From the NCBI GenBank assembly GCA_964546935.1, contig CAZJLJ010000055.1, positions 1 to 19,256 on the forward strand: 19,256 bases of DNA. The letters run 5' to 3'. This DNA comes from JALYTY01 sp964546935 (GTDB lineage: Bacteria > Vulcanimicrobiota > Vulcanimicrobiia > Vulcanimicrobiales > Vulcanimicrobiaceae). Under the pieces are notes generated by a model. That model did no database searches. It saw only the letters and a list, made by a program, of their open reading frames with translations, and was not told where the DNA came from. The position numbers were made by a program, and so were the translations under genes. Shown here piece by piece: positions 1 through 7,728 of the stretch (the first letter of the stretch is position 1; each line of letters opens with the position of its first letter).

Positions 1-2
1 TG

Positions 3-797
3 CAGGTCCTGATGATTCCGAAGGACCCGAACGACGATAAAGACATCTTCATCGAGATTCGCGCCGGTGCAGGCGGCGACGAGGCGGCGATTTTCGCGGG
101 TGATTTAGCGCGCATGTACATGCGCTATGCGGAAACGCATGGCATGAAAGTGGAACTCGTTTCCGAGAACGAGAGCGACGCGGGCGGTTACAAAGAAATC
201 GTTCTAGCCGTCAAAGGGAATCAGGCGTACCGTCACTTCAAGCACGAGTCCGGCGTTCACCGCGTGCAGCGCGTTCCGGCGACGGAAGCGCAGGGCCGCA
301 TTCACACGTCAACGGCTACGGTAGCGGTGCTTCCGCAAGTCGACGAAGACGTGGAGATCGATATCAAGCCGACGGATTTGCAGATCGATACTTATAAAGC
401 TAGCGGCGCCGGCGGCCAGTACGTTAATAAAACGGAATCGGCGATTCGCATCACCCACGTTCCAACCGGAATCATCGTTGCGTCGCAACAGGAGCGGTCG
501 CAAATGCAGAACCGCGAGAAGGCGATGCAGATGCTTCGTTCGATGCTCTACGAACAGCAGCAGCGCGAGAAGGAAGAAGCGATGGGTTCGCTTCGCCGCA
601 GTCAAGTCGGCACCGGCGATCGCTCCGAGAAGATTCGGACGTACAACTTTCCGCAAGACCGCGTTACCGATCATCGCATCAACGAAAGCTACGGCAACAT
701 TCGCGGCATCATGGACGGCGACGTCGGCGTCATCATCGACGATCTGTTGAAAGACGAACAGGCGCGCCTGCTCGCCGGCGAAGCCACGCCCGCGTAA
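3..797 (+). CDS. prfA: Peptide chain release factor 1 (RF1), 5' end cut by window
   Basis: RF1 recognises UAA and UAG stop codons in the ribosomal A site and triggers release of the finished protein. The reading frame is open from the window edge, and the first visible residues (QVLMIPKDPND) match the interior of the family, so roughly the first 90-100 residues lie upstream of the window. Numbering from the ATG at 12, the stop-codon-reading tripeptide PAT is at 89-91 (nt 276-284); this is the RF1 type, where RF2 has SPF. The catalytic GGQ loop (SGAGGQ) is at 131-136, with GGQ encoded at 411-419. The gene ends in TAA at 795-797 and the prmC ATG follows with no gap. The ATG at 12 is internal, not a start. 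Identification is secure. Confidence 0.97.
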   Translation, partial: QVLMIPKDPNDDKDIFIEIRAGAGGDEAAIFAGDLARMYMRYAETHGMKVELVSENESDAGGYKEIVLAVKGNQAYRHFKHESGVHRVQRVPATEAQGRIHTSTATVAVLPQVDEDVEIDIKPTDLQIDTYKASGAGGQYVNKTESAIRITHVPTGIIVASQQERSQMQNREKAMQMLRSMLYEQQQREKEEAMGSLRRSQVGTGDRSEKIRTYNFPQDRVTDHRINESYGNIRGIMDGDVGVIIDDLLKDEQARLLAGEATPA

Positions 798-1613
798 ATG
801 ACCGTTGCGCAGGCGCTGAAGTCCGCGCAATTTGAAGACGCACCCCTCATCTTGGCCCACGTTCTGGGCAAAAACCGCGGGTGGCTCTTAGCGCACGACG
901 ACGCCTCCGTTGATGGAGACGCTTTCCGCCAGTTCGAGATTCTATCGGAACGCCGGCTTGCCGGTGAACCGCTAGCGTACATTTTCGGAAGCGCCGGCTT
1001 TTTCGGTCGCGAATTCGTAGTCAACCGTCACGTCCTCGTTCCGCGTCCGGAAACGGAACATCTCATCGACGACGTGCTGGCGTCGGTAAAAGATCTCGAT
1101 GCTCCACGCATGCTGGACGTCGGCACGGGAAGCGGCGCGATCGCGGTCACGCTCGCGGCCGAACGTCCGGATGCGATCGTCGACGCAGTCGATATTTCTT
1201 CCGAAGCATTGGAGATCGCACAGACGAACGCAAAACGCATCGGCGTTGAAGCGCGCACGCATTTTTACCACGGCGATCTCATCGAGCCGGTTCGTTCGAA
1301 GCAGTATCACGCGATCGTTGCCAACTTACCGTATGTGCCGAGCGGGGACATCGCGCTTCCGCCCGATCCCGTTAGTTTCGAACCGCGTCTCGCACTTGAC
1401 GGCGGAGACGACGGCCTCGACCACTACAGGCGCCTGCTCGGCGGCGTGCAAACGATGCTGCTTCCGGGAAGCATCCTATTAATGGAAGCCGCACCCCCGA
1501 ACATGAACGTCCTTTTGTCGCTCGCTTGCGACGCGTTCCCGCAGGCCGAGGTGTCGGTTGGTCAGGACTACGGAGAACGCGAGCGCTACGTCAAGGTGGA
1601 GGCGCCGCGCTAG
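798..1613 (+). CDS. prmC: Peptide chain release factor N5-glutamine methyltransferase
   Basis: PrmC methylates the glutamine of the GGQ motif in release factors, using S-adenosylmethionine. The 271-residue protein has an N-terminal helical domain that would grip the release factor. A Rossmann methyltransferase follows: VPRPETEHLI near 81-90, the SAM-binding DVGTGSGAIAVTLA at 107-120, and the catalytic NLPY at 176-179 (the family N-[P/L]-P-Y motif). The family block EPRLALDGGDDGL starts near 195. Its ATG directly follows the prfA stop (TAAATG), so the two are very probably translated together, which fits enzyme and substrate. No clear Shine-Dalgarno is visible, consistent with coupling to prfA. 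Length is normal for the family. Confidence 0.95.
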   Translation: MTVAQALKSAQFEDAPLILAHVLGKNRGWLLAHDDASVDGDAFRQFEILSERRLAGEPLAYIFGSAGFFGREFVVNRHVLVPRPETEHLIDDVLASVKDLDAPRMLDVGTGSGAIAVTLAAERPDAIVDAVDISSEALEIAQTNAKRIGVEARTHFYHGDLIEPVRSKQYHAIVANLPYVPSGDIALPPDPVSFEPRLALDGGDDGLDHYRRLLGGVQTMLLPGSILLMEAAPPNMNVLLSLACDAFPQAEVSVGQDYGERERYVKVEAPR

Positions 1614-1633
1614 CGGAATAAGATCATCCCGAG

Positions 1634-3295
1634 ATGGCGAAGTATATTTTCTTTACCGGCGGCGTTGTTAGTTCGCTAGGTAAAGGCATCACGGCGGCCT
1701 CGCTCGGGCGGCTGCTTAAATCCCGCGGTATAAGCGTTTCGATCCAGAAGCTGGATCCGTACATCAACGTCGACGCCGGTACGATGAATCCGTATCAGCA
1801 CGGCGAGGTCTTCGTGACCGAAGACGGTGCGGAAACCGACCTCGATCTCGGCCACTACGAACGCTTCATAGACGAGAACCTCTTCCGAGCGAACAACGTC
1901 ACCACGGGCCAGATCTACAACTCCGTCATCGAAAAAGAACGTCGCGGCGAGTATCTCGGTGCGACCGTTCAAGTCATTCCGCATATCACGAACGAAATCA
2001 AAGCGCATATCAAGCGCGTCGCTGAAGCGAGCCGCGCCGATGTGTGCATCGTTGAAGTCGGCGGAACGGTCGGCGACATCGAGTCATTGCCGTTCCTCGA
2101 AGCGATTCGCCAAATGCGTTACGACGTCGGCGAAGAAAATGTGATGTTCTGTCATCTCACGCTCGTTCCGCACTTGGGCGCAGCCGAAGAACTGAAGACG
2201 AAACCGACCCAGCACTCCGTGCGCGAATTACGCGGCATCGGGATTTCGCCCGATGCGATCGTCTGCCGCACGCAGTCTGCGATGCCCATGCCGATCGAGC
2301 TGAAAGAGAAGATCGCGCTCTTCTGCGACGTGCCGCCGAGCGCGGTCGTGCAGAACGGCGACGCCAAAACGATCTACCAGGTACCGCTGAACCTCGAAGC
2401 CGAGGGGCTTGCCGAGGCCGTGATTCGCAAGCTTGGGCTCTCGACCGCTTCGCCGGAACTCGAAGAGTGGGGCAAGATCGTTGACTCCATCACGCATCCG
2501 CGGCGGAAAGTGACGATCGCGCTCGTCGGCAAGTACGTCGAGCTGAAAGACGCCTACATCTCGATCAACGAAGCGCTCTATCACTCCGGCATCTACCATC
2601 ACGCCGAAGTGCAGATCCGCCGCATCGATTCGATCACCGTCGAAACCGACGGCGTCGAAGTTTTGCGCGACGCACACGGCATTCTGGTTGCGCCTGGATT
2701 CGGTGCTCGCGGGGTCAACGGAAAACTGCTCGCGATTCAATATGCGCGCGAGAACAACATCCCGTTCTTGGGCATCTGCTTCGGCATGCAGCTCGCCTGC
2801 GTCGAGTTTGCGCGCAACGTTTGCGGGCTGCCGCACGCCATGTCGATCGAAGTCGACGAAAAGACGCCCGACCCGGTTATCGACTTCATGCCGGATCAAC
2901 GCGATCTCGAGATCTACGGCGGCACGATGCGCCTGGGCTCGTATGCTGCGGCGCTGAATGAAGATTCGCTGGCGGCACGCGCTTACGGCGACACCGAGAT
3001 CACCGAACGGCATCGCCACCGCTATGAGTTCAACAACCGGTATCGCTCGCTGTTCGAAGAGCGCGGCATGCGATTCACCGGAAACCATATCGTAGGCAAA
3101 ACGAACTTGGTGGAAATCATCGAGCTGCCGCAGGAACTTCATCCGTGGTTCGTTGCAACGCAAGCGCATCCGGAATTTAAATCGCGTCCGAACAATCCGT
3201 CGCCGCTGTATCGCGACTTCATCGGCGCAGCACTCGAAAACGAACAGGCCCTCCAGACGGGAGCGGGCACTGCGGAGTGGAGCCGAGTCGAATAA
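1634..3295 (+). CDS. pyrG: CTP synthase (glutamine-hydrolysing)
   Basis: PyrG makes CTP from UTP, ATP and glutamine, the last step of pyrimidine nucleotide synthesis. The 553-residue protein starts with the synthetase domain (KYIFFTGGVVSSLGKGITAA at 3-22), including the ATP-binding loop. The signature DPYINVDAGTMNPYQHGEVF is at 41-60. From about 293 comes the class I glutamine amidotransferase domain: oxyanion glycine loop PGFGARG (354-360), nucleophile Cys382 in GICFGMQ, and the His/Glu pair in the C-terminal AHPEF motif. Length matches the usual 530-550 residues with a short acidic tail. There are 20 bp between prmC and this ATG, with only weak purine-rich sequence before it. The 3' end overlaps the next gene by 19 bp. 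Confidence 0.98.
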   Translation: MAKYIFFTGGVVSSLGKGITAASLGRLLKSRGISVSIQKLDPYINVDAGTMNPYQHGEVFVTEDGAETDLDLGHYERFIDENLFRANNVTTGQIYNSVIEKERRGEYLGATVQVIPHITNEIKAHIKRVAEASRADVCIVEVGGTVGDIESLPFLEAIRQMRYDVGEENVMFCHLTLVPHLGAAEELKTKPTQHSVRELRGIGISPDAIVCRTQSAMPMPIELKEKIALFCDVPPSAVVQNGDAKTIYQVPLNLEAEGLAEAVIRKLGLSTASPELEEWGKIVDSITHPRRKVTIALVGKYVELKDAYISINEALYHSGIYHHAEVQIRRIDSITVETDGVEVLRDAHGILVAPGFGARGVNGKLLAIQYARENNIPFLGICFGMQLACVEFARNVCGLPHAMSIEVDEKTPDPVIDFMPDQRDLEIYGGTMRLGSYAAALNEDSLAARAYGDTEITERHRHRYEFNNRYRSLFEERGMRFTGNHIVGKTNLVEIIELPQELHPWFVATQAHPEFKSRPNNPSPLYRDFIGAALENEQALQTGAGTAEWSRVE

Positions 3296-4032
3296 CGGCC
3301 GTCATCCTGACGCGGGATGAAGAAAGAAACTTGCCGCGCGCGATGACGAGCCTTCCGCATGGAATGGCGGTGCTGGTTTTAGATGCGCAATCGCAGGACG
3401 GAACCGTGGCTTACGCACGCGGTGCCGGCGCTCGCGTGATCGACCGGCCGTGGACCGACTTCGTCGATGCCCGGCGCTTTGCGTTCGGTCAGGTGCAAAC
3501 GCCGTGGCTGCTCATGATCGATGCGGACGAAGCGTTGGACGACGTTCTGTGCAAGGCGATCGTCGCGGCTCCCGAAAGTTCCAGCGGGTATTTGGTGAAG
3601 CGGACGACGTATTTCCGCGGCCATGCGATGCGGATGTGGCGCGCCGAACCGTTGCTGCGTCTCGTGCGCACCGATGCTGCGCGCATCGAAGCCCGGCCGG
3701 CGACCGGCGGCGAAAGCGCGTTGCACGAACGGATCGTCGTCGACGGCGCTGTTGGCGAGCTCGAGGGGACATTGCTTCACTACTCGTATCCCGATCGGGC
3801 ATCTTACCAACGAAAGTATCGCGCTTATACCGCGATTGAAGCGGCCGGCGTGCCGCGCAGTTTTCCTCGCCTCGTGAAAGAGACGCTTTTGGCACCGGTC
3901 CGTCTTCTGTGGAATTTGCTTCGGCGCGGCGCGTTGCTTGATGGTCCGCGCGGCTGGTATGTCGCGTGGTACTCGGCTTGGTATCCTGCCGTCGTCGCGA
4001 TGAAGTCGTTTTTTCAGCCTGCCGCCCGATGA
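3277..4032 (+). CDS. Family 2 glycosyltransferase, WaaE/KdtX-like
   Basis: A 251-residue cytoplasmic glycosyltransferase of the GT-A fold. The nucleotide-binding N-terminus ITAVILTRDEERNLPRAM is followed by DAQSQDGT (36-43) and the metal-binding IDADE (81-85). RTTYFRGHAMRMWRAEP and LHERI (149-153) are typical of the lipopolysaccharide-core beta-glucosyltransferase group (WaaE/KdtX). The C-terminal third is rich in Trp and Tyr and basic residues, as in that group, suggesting membrane association. The start is GTG at 3277 inside the end of pyrG; a GGGAG lies at 3259-3263, and no later start keeps the first beta strand. The ATG of the next glycosyltransferase overlaps its stop (ATGA). The acceptor sugar cannot be read from sequence. 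Confidence 0.85.
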   Translation: MEPSRITAVILTRDEERNLPRAMTSLPHGMAVLVLDAQSQDGTVAYARGAGARVIDRPWTDFVDARRFAFGQVQTPWLLMIDADEALDDVLCKAIVAAPESSSGYLVKRTTYFRGHAMRMWRAEPLLRLVRTDAARIEARPATGGESALHERIVVDGAVGELEGTLLHYSYPDRASYQRKYRAYTAIEAAGVPRSFPRLVKETLLAPVRLLWNLLRRGALLDGPRGWYVAWYSAWYPAVVAMKSFFQPAAR

Positions 4033-5048
4033 CGGCGAAGATCGGCCTCGATGCACGCTGTGGCAAGCGCGTCTCCGTGGGGATGGCAACGTATATCCGC
4101 GAGGTCGCCTCGCGCTTACCGCAGGTTGCGCCCGATTTCGAGTACGCGCTCTACACGAAGGGGCAGAATCTTGGCCTCGCGGAGCAAGTTTTGCTTCCGC
4201 TCGAGATGTGGCGCGACCGCATCGATCTCGCACACTTCATGGCGCACTACGTGCCGGCATTTGCGGACGGTACGTTTGTTTTTACGATTCACGACCTCAT
4301 CCACTTGCGTTTCGTCCAGTTTTTCCGCGCCTACATCGGTCCGTATTACATGAGCGTCGTGAAACGGGCGTGTCGAAAGGCGGCTCGCATTATCACGTCC
4401 GATCGGCGAACCATCGCGGATCTGGTGCACTACTTCGGCGTTGATCCGGAGAAGATTGTCGTCATTCCGCTCGCTCCGCGGGCGCGTTTCTTCGATCCGG
4501 TGCAACCGTTTGCCGGCGAACGCCCCTACTTGCTCAACGTCGGTAATCACCGCAATCACAAAGATATTCCAACGCTGTTGAAGGCCTGGTCGTCTTTGCC
4601 GGAGCGCTACGAAGTGGACCTGTTCCTAACCGGTCCCGATGATTTTGAAGGGGAGCTACAGCGCATTTCCAGCGGCAACCGTCGCGTGGTTACGCTTGGC
4701 AATGTTACCGATGACGAATTGGCCCGCTATTACGCCGGCGCGCAGGCGTTAGTGCATCCGGCGCTCCTCGAGGGGTTCGGTTTGCCGTTCGTGGAGGCAA
4801 TGGCCGCCGGTTGTCCGGTAATTGCAACGACCGAATCGATTCCCGAAGTCGTCGAGCCCGTGAGCCTGCATTTTGCTCCGGGGAACGTCGAAGAAGCGAG
4901 AGCCCAGATCATGCGGCTGCTTGACGATCCGGTGCTTCGAACCGAACTAATAGAGAAAGGAAATGCGGCGGTGCGAACCCTATCGTGGGAACGAACCGCT
5001 CGTGAGACGGCTCAAGTGTACCGCGACGTGTTGAGGGAGTCACGATGA
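4029..5048 (+). CDS. GT4-type (glycogen-synthase-fold) glycosyltransferase group 1
   Basis: A 339-residue GT-B fold glycosyltransferase, probably building a cell-surface polysaccharide. The N-terminal half shows IGLDARCGKRVSVGMATYI with its glycine loop, and FTIHDLIHLRF around 85-95. The donor-binding half has VGNHRNHKDIPTLLKAW (171-187) and the E-x7-E signature in LLEGFGLPFVEAMAAGCPV (Glu228 and Glu236). The frame is open upstream to 3966, but I chose the ATG at 4029. It gives the family-like MTAKIGLDAR start, and it overlaps the preceding stop as ATGA, implying reinitiation; no Shine-Dalgarno is visible. Its own stop overlaps the next ATG in the same way. With the family-2 enzyme upstream it forms a two-gene glycan set. 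Confidence 0.88.
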   Translation: MTAKIGLDARCGKRVSVGMATYIREVASRLPQVAPDFEYALYTKGQNLGLAEQVLLPLEMWRDRIDLAHFMAHYVPAFADGTFVFTIHDLIHLRFVQFFRAYIGPYYMSVVKRACRKAARIITSDRRTIADLVHYFGVDPEKIVVIPLAPRARFFDPVQPFAGERPYLLNVGNHRNHKDIPTLLKAWSSLPERYEVDLFLTGPDDFEGELQRISSGNRRVVTLGNVTDDELARYYAGAQALVHPALLEGFGLPFVEAMAAGCPVIATTESIPEVVEPVSLHFAPGNVEEARAQIMRLLDDPVLRTELIEKGNAAVRTLSWERTARETAQVYRDVLRESR

Positions 5049-6559
5049 GGCGCGCTATTGCGGCGATTTGCACTGCAGTTTTGTTGTTCGGGGCGGCGCC
5101 GGCGAAACGGCAACAACCGCATCCGTCGACGATCTCGATCGTCATCAACGGCGACGTCTTGCCGTTGCAGCCGCCTGCGCGTTTCGAAAAAGGTCACTTG
5201 TTCGTTCCGGTACGCCGTACCATCGAAGCGCTGGGCCTAGATTTCAATCGTCAGGGCAATCAAATCACGACGCAGGTCGGCGCGAGAACGGTTCGTCTGA
5301 CCATAGGCAGTCGCGTCGCTTCGATTGACGGTGCCACGACGATGCTGGACGCATCGCCGATGGAAATCAAAGATACACTCTACGCGCCGCTTCGGTTCTT
5401 TACCGACGTCTTAGGTGCGGCTGCAGCGTACGACCGTAGCAAGAATTCGGTCTTTATCACGGCGCAGCTCGTGGGGCGCTCCGGATCGGGCACGATCATG
5501 AACGGTAACAAGATCGAACGGTTCGGCACGGTAAGCGCCGTGGACGTAGATTCGGATCCGCCTACGCTTACGTTGAACAACAATGCGGTAGTGCGTACGA
5601 TTGCGATTGCGCGGAACGCCGAGATCGAGATGCACGACGTGAACGCGAACGTGACGGTTCCGGGCGAACTTGGCGACGTGCGTCCGGGAGATTTTGCGCG
5701 CGTCTATATGAACAAGAACGGGCACGTAAATCGCGTCGAGGACGCGTATGGCTCCGACGTCGGAAAGATTGCGGCCACGGCCTCGGATCAGTTCGTTTTG
5801 AACGACGGACACGTCATTACACCGTCGCGCACAACCGTCGTTTCTTTGAACGGGAAACCGGCGACCGTTGGTAACCTTCAGGTAGATGACCGTGTAACGG
5901 TACGCTACAACGTCGAAACGAACGAGGTTCGAGAGATTCTGGTTAGCCGCGACGTACCGCAGACTTCGGGCCCGGCGGCCGGCCCCGCGATTCAAAGTGT
6001 CGACGTAGATGTGAATCGTCCGCTTCGCGCCGGCGACTCGTTCAACGTTACTCTTCGCGGGACGCCGCACGGTGCGGCCAGTTTCGACATTGGGCCATAC
6101 GTGATGAGTCAAGCAATGGCCGAGCGTTCTCCCGGCGTTTACACCGGGTCGTACACGATTCCGCGCGGTGCCAACTTCGCGGACGTTCCGGTCATCGGTC
6201 ATCTACGAGTCGGCGGTACCGATGCCCCGGATGTCGGTGCAAAACAAACGATTTCCGCCGCGAGCACTCCGCCTGGTGTAAGTGATTTTGCTCCCGATTC
6301 GAACGCCGTGGTGAACACGTCGCATCCGGCGATCTTTGCCACGTTCTCTTCGAATGCGGTGCCGGTGAATCCGTCGAGCATCATCCTTTGGGTAAACGGC
6401 CGCGACGTAACGTCGGAGTGTGTGCGCACGCCCGATTTCATTCAATACATGCCGTCTTACGCGTATCACAACGGTATCGTGCGCGTCGTCGTTCGGGTTG
6501 CGGACCGCGCGGGGAATATGACGACCAAAGCGTGGCAATTCGCAGTCAAAGCACGGTGA
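5045..6559 (+). CDS. Secreted protein with copper amine oxidase-like N-terminal (stalk) domain
   Basis: A 504-residue exported protein. A signal peptide is seen at 1-20 (basic RR, hydrophobic core, AAPA cleavage region). Residues about 30-142 form a copper amine oxidase N-domain (stalk) unit: INGDVLPLQPPARF, LFVPVRRTIEALG, and the second half TLYAPLRFFTDVLGAAAAYD. Such domains are found on secreted and wall-bound proteins and do not carry the oxidase site. Residues about 158-285 are beta-rich with two similar segments (GTVSAVDV and GKIAATASDQF), like small OB/DUF5666-type modules. Ig-like beta segments follow at about 300-400 and 405-502. A GAGGGAG Shine-Dalgarno (5033-5039) and ATGA overlap support the start. 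Function is unknown; a structural or ligand-binding envelope role is inferred. Confidence 0.8.
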   Translation: MRRAIAAICTAVLLFGAAPAKRQQPHPSTISIVINGDVLPLQPPARFEKGHLFVPVRRTIEALGLDFNRQGNQITTQVGARTVRLTIGSRVASIDGATTMLDASPMEIKDTLYAPLRFFTDVLGAAAAYDRSKNSVFITAQLVGRSGSGTIMNGNKIERFGTVSAVDVDSDPPTLTLNNNAVVRTIAIARNAEIEMHDVNANVTVPGELGDVRPGDFARVYMNKNGHVNRVEDAYGSDVGKIAATASDQFVLNDGHVITPSRTTVVSLNGKPATVGNLQVDDRVTVRYNVETNEVREILVSRDVPQTSGPAAGPAIQSVDVDVNRPLRAGDSFNVTLRGTPHGAASFDIGPYVMSQAMAERSPGVYTGSYTIPRGANFADVPVIGHLRVGGTDAPDVGAKQTISAASTPPGVSDFAPDSNAVVNTSHPAIFATFSSNAVPVNPSSIILWVNGRDVTSECVRTPDFIQYMPSYAYHNGIVRVVVRVADRAGNMTTKAWQFAVKAR

Positions 6560-6571
6560 GGAGATCGCTGC

Positions 6572-6910
6572 ATGAGCTGTATCTTTTGCAAAATCGCATC
6601 GGGTGAGATTCCGGCAACGGTCGTTTCAAAGGACGACGAAGTGATTGCCGTGGTAGATGTAAACCCGCAGGCGCCCACCCATCTGCTGGTGATGCCGATC
6701 GAACATCATGCAAATATCGGTGAGCTTGCCGATGCGAACGATCATGCGCTAACCGCGAAGATCTTCGAAGTCGCTTCGCGTCTTGGCCGCGAACGCGGAC
6801 CGAACGGATATCGCCTTGTTATGAATACGGGTCCCGAAGCTGGGCAAACCGTCGATCATCTTCACGTCCACGTTCTCGCGGGCCGCCCGCTGTCGTGGCC
6901 TCCGGGCTAG
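6572..6910 (+). CDS. HIT family (HINT-like) nucleotide hydrolase
   Basis: A 112-residue histidine triad protein. The N-terminus SCIFCKIASGEIPA, with Cys3 and Cys6, is typical of the bacterial HINT branch (purine nucleoside phosphoramidase-like). The triad His-x-His-x-His is at 96, 98 and 100 in DHLHVHVL; the conserved MNTGPEAGQTV precedes it, and the WPPG C-terminus is that of the HINT subgroup. It would hydrolyse AMP-linked phosphoramidates in the cytoplasm. A GAGGAG (6558-6563) lies 8 nt before the ATG and overlaps the stop of the upstream gene. The last 16 bp are shared with the DUF488 gene. Identification of the family is firm; the substrate is inferred. Confidence 0.95.
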   Translation: MSCIFCKIASGEIPATVVSKDDEVIAVVDVNPQAPTHLLVMPIEHHANIGELADANDHALTAKIFEVASRLGRERGPNGYRLVMNTGPEAGQTVDHLHVHVLAGRPLSWPPG

Positions 6911-7434
6911 AGCTCTACACGATCGGACACGGAACCGCGCCGATCGAGGATTTCATTCGCTGGTTACAATCGTTTGAAATCAAGGCGGTTGTCGACGTCC
7001 GCCGCTACGCGGGCAGCCGGCGCAATCCGCAGTACAACGCCGCCGAGCTCGGGCGCTCGTTGAACGATGCAGGCGTCAGCTATCGAAATGACGTCGATCT
7101 GGGCGGAAGGCGTAAACCCAAAGCTGATTCGCGCAACCTCGGACTGCGAAACGAAGCTTTTCGTGCATACGCGGATTACATGGAAACGCCGGAATTCCAT
7201 CATGCCTTCGACCGTTTGCTCCAGGATGCAAAACGCGAACGAACCGTTATTATGTGTTCGGAAACATTGTGGTGGCGTTGTCACCGTCGACTGATTTCGG
7301 ATGCCGTGGTTCTGCTCGCAGAGGGCGAAGTGGAGCATATCGTTGCGGGAAAAGCGCAGTCGCATATTCCGACGGAAGGCGTAAGGCGTGAAGTCGACGA
7401 TCTTCGTTACGGCATAGGCGCGTTTGGAGTTTGA
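6895..7434 (+). CDS. DUF488 domain protein
   Basis: A 179-residue protein of the DUF488 family, whose biochemical role is not established. All the usual landmarks are present: YTIGHG (8-13), VVDVRRYAGSRRNPQYN (32-48), LGGRRK (69-74), and the late motif MCSETLWWRCHRR (120-132) with its conserved Cys, Glu and Cys-His-Arg. These residues look like a small catalytic or metal centre, which is inference. The start is GTG at 6895 inside the HIT gene; YTIGHG lies only seven residues in, so no later start is possible. The stop codon TGA (7432-7434) lies inside the -35 box of the rpsU promoter. Confidence 0.88.
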   Translation: MASGLELYTIGHGTAPIEDFIRWLQSFEIKAVVDVRRYAGSRRNPQYNAAELGRSLNDAGVSYRNDVDLGGRRKPKADSRNLGLRNEAFRAYADYMETPEFHHAFDRLLQDAKRERTVIMCSETLWWRCHRRLISDAVVLLAEGEVEHIVAGKAQSHIPTEGVRREVDDLRYGIGAFGV

Positions 7435-7459
7435 CGTAGGCAAGCCCCTGTGCTAAAGT
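7431..7459 (+). promoter_or_regulatory. Predicted sigma-70-type promoter of rpsU-yqeY (extended -10)
   Basis: TTGACG (7431-7436, five of six to the -35 consensus) is separated by 17 bp from TAAAGT (7454-7459, four of six to the -10). TG sits at 7451-7452, giving the extended -10 form TGCTAAAGT. Transcription would start near 7466, leaving a leader of about 85 nt. The -35 box includes the stop codon of the DUF488 gene. The position, right before a ribosomal protein gene, fits well. Confidence 0.75.
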
Positions 7460-7465
7460 ACGGCA

Positions 7466-7549
7466 GTCACGGTTCGAGTTGAGCCTTGGCCGAAATTATT
7501 ATGCCGCGAGCCATGCACGGCCGCGCGCGAAAGGGGGGTCATTCACTTA
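7466..7549 (+). promoter_or_regulatory. 5' leader of rpsU with possible small hairpins
   Basis: This untranslated stretch is the longest gene-free region apart from the flanks of the tRNA. Two short stems can be drawn by eye: GGTTC/GAGCC (7471-7475 with 7481-7485) and CGCG-A-GCC with GGCCGCG (7505-7512 with 7519-7525), the latter with a bulged A and loop ATGCAC. Then comes a purine run AAGGGGGG (7531-7538) that would serve as the ribosome binding site 11 nt before the rpsU ATG. No known riboswitch is recognised. Regulation by S21 itself is only a possibility. Confidence 0.3.
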
Positions 7550-7720
7550 ATGGAAGTTCGCGTAGCACCGGGAGAATCAATCGAAAGCGCGCTGCGTCGT
7601 TTCAAAAAGGCCACCCAAAAGGCGGGTATACTCGCCGAAGCGCGCAAGCACGAGCACTACGAGAAGCCCAGCGTCCGCCGCAAGAAGAAGTCGGCAGCCG
7701 CCCGTAAGCGTCGCGCGTAG
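7550..7720 (+). CDS. rpsU: 30S ribosomal protein bS21
   Basis: A 56-residue basic protein of the small ribosomal subunit, which sits near the anti-Shine-Dalgarno end of 16S rRNA and helps initiation. The sequence begins MEVRVAPGESIESALRRFKK, then KAGILAEARKHEHYEKPSVR, and ends in a Lys/Arg-rich tail (RRKKKSAAARKRRA); all of this is typical of the family. It is short and overlapped by a longer spurious frame (7486-7707). Its start is fixed by the family N-terminus and the G-rich ribosome binding site at 7533-7538. It lies directly before yqeY, the same order as in Bacillus, and they appear to form one short transcription unit. Confidence 0.95.
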   Translation: MEVRVAPGESIESALRRFKKATQKAGILAEARKHEHYEKPSVRRKKKSAAARKRRA

Positions 7721-7728
7721 GAGTCGCC

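Noticed and set aside
2228..3169. Long antisense open frame of 313 residues within pyrG
   Set aside because: It mirrors the codon pattern of pyrG on the other strand, has His/Arg/Asp-rich composition and no domain or ribosome binding site. The same applies to antisense frames at 309-860, 3379-4233, 5411-6202, 11174-11830 and 17404-18225.
7486..7707. 73-residue frame covering rpsU
   Set aside because: It is in another frame from S21, lacks any family likeness and its Arg/Gly-rich product looks like a shadow. The true gene is 7550-7720.
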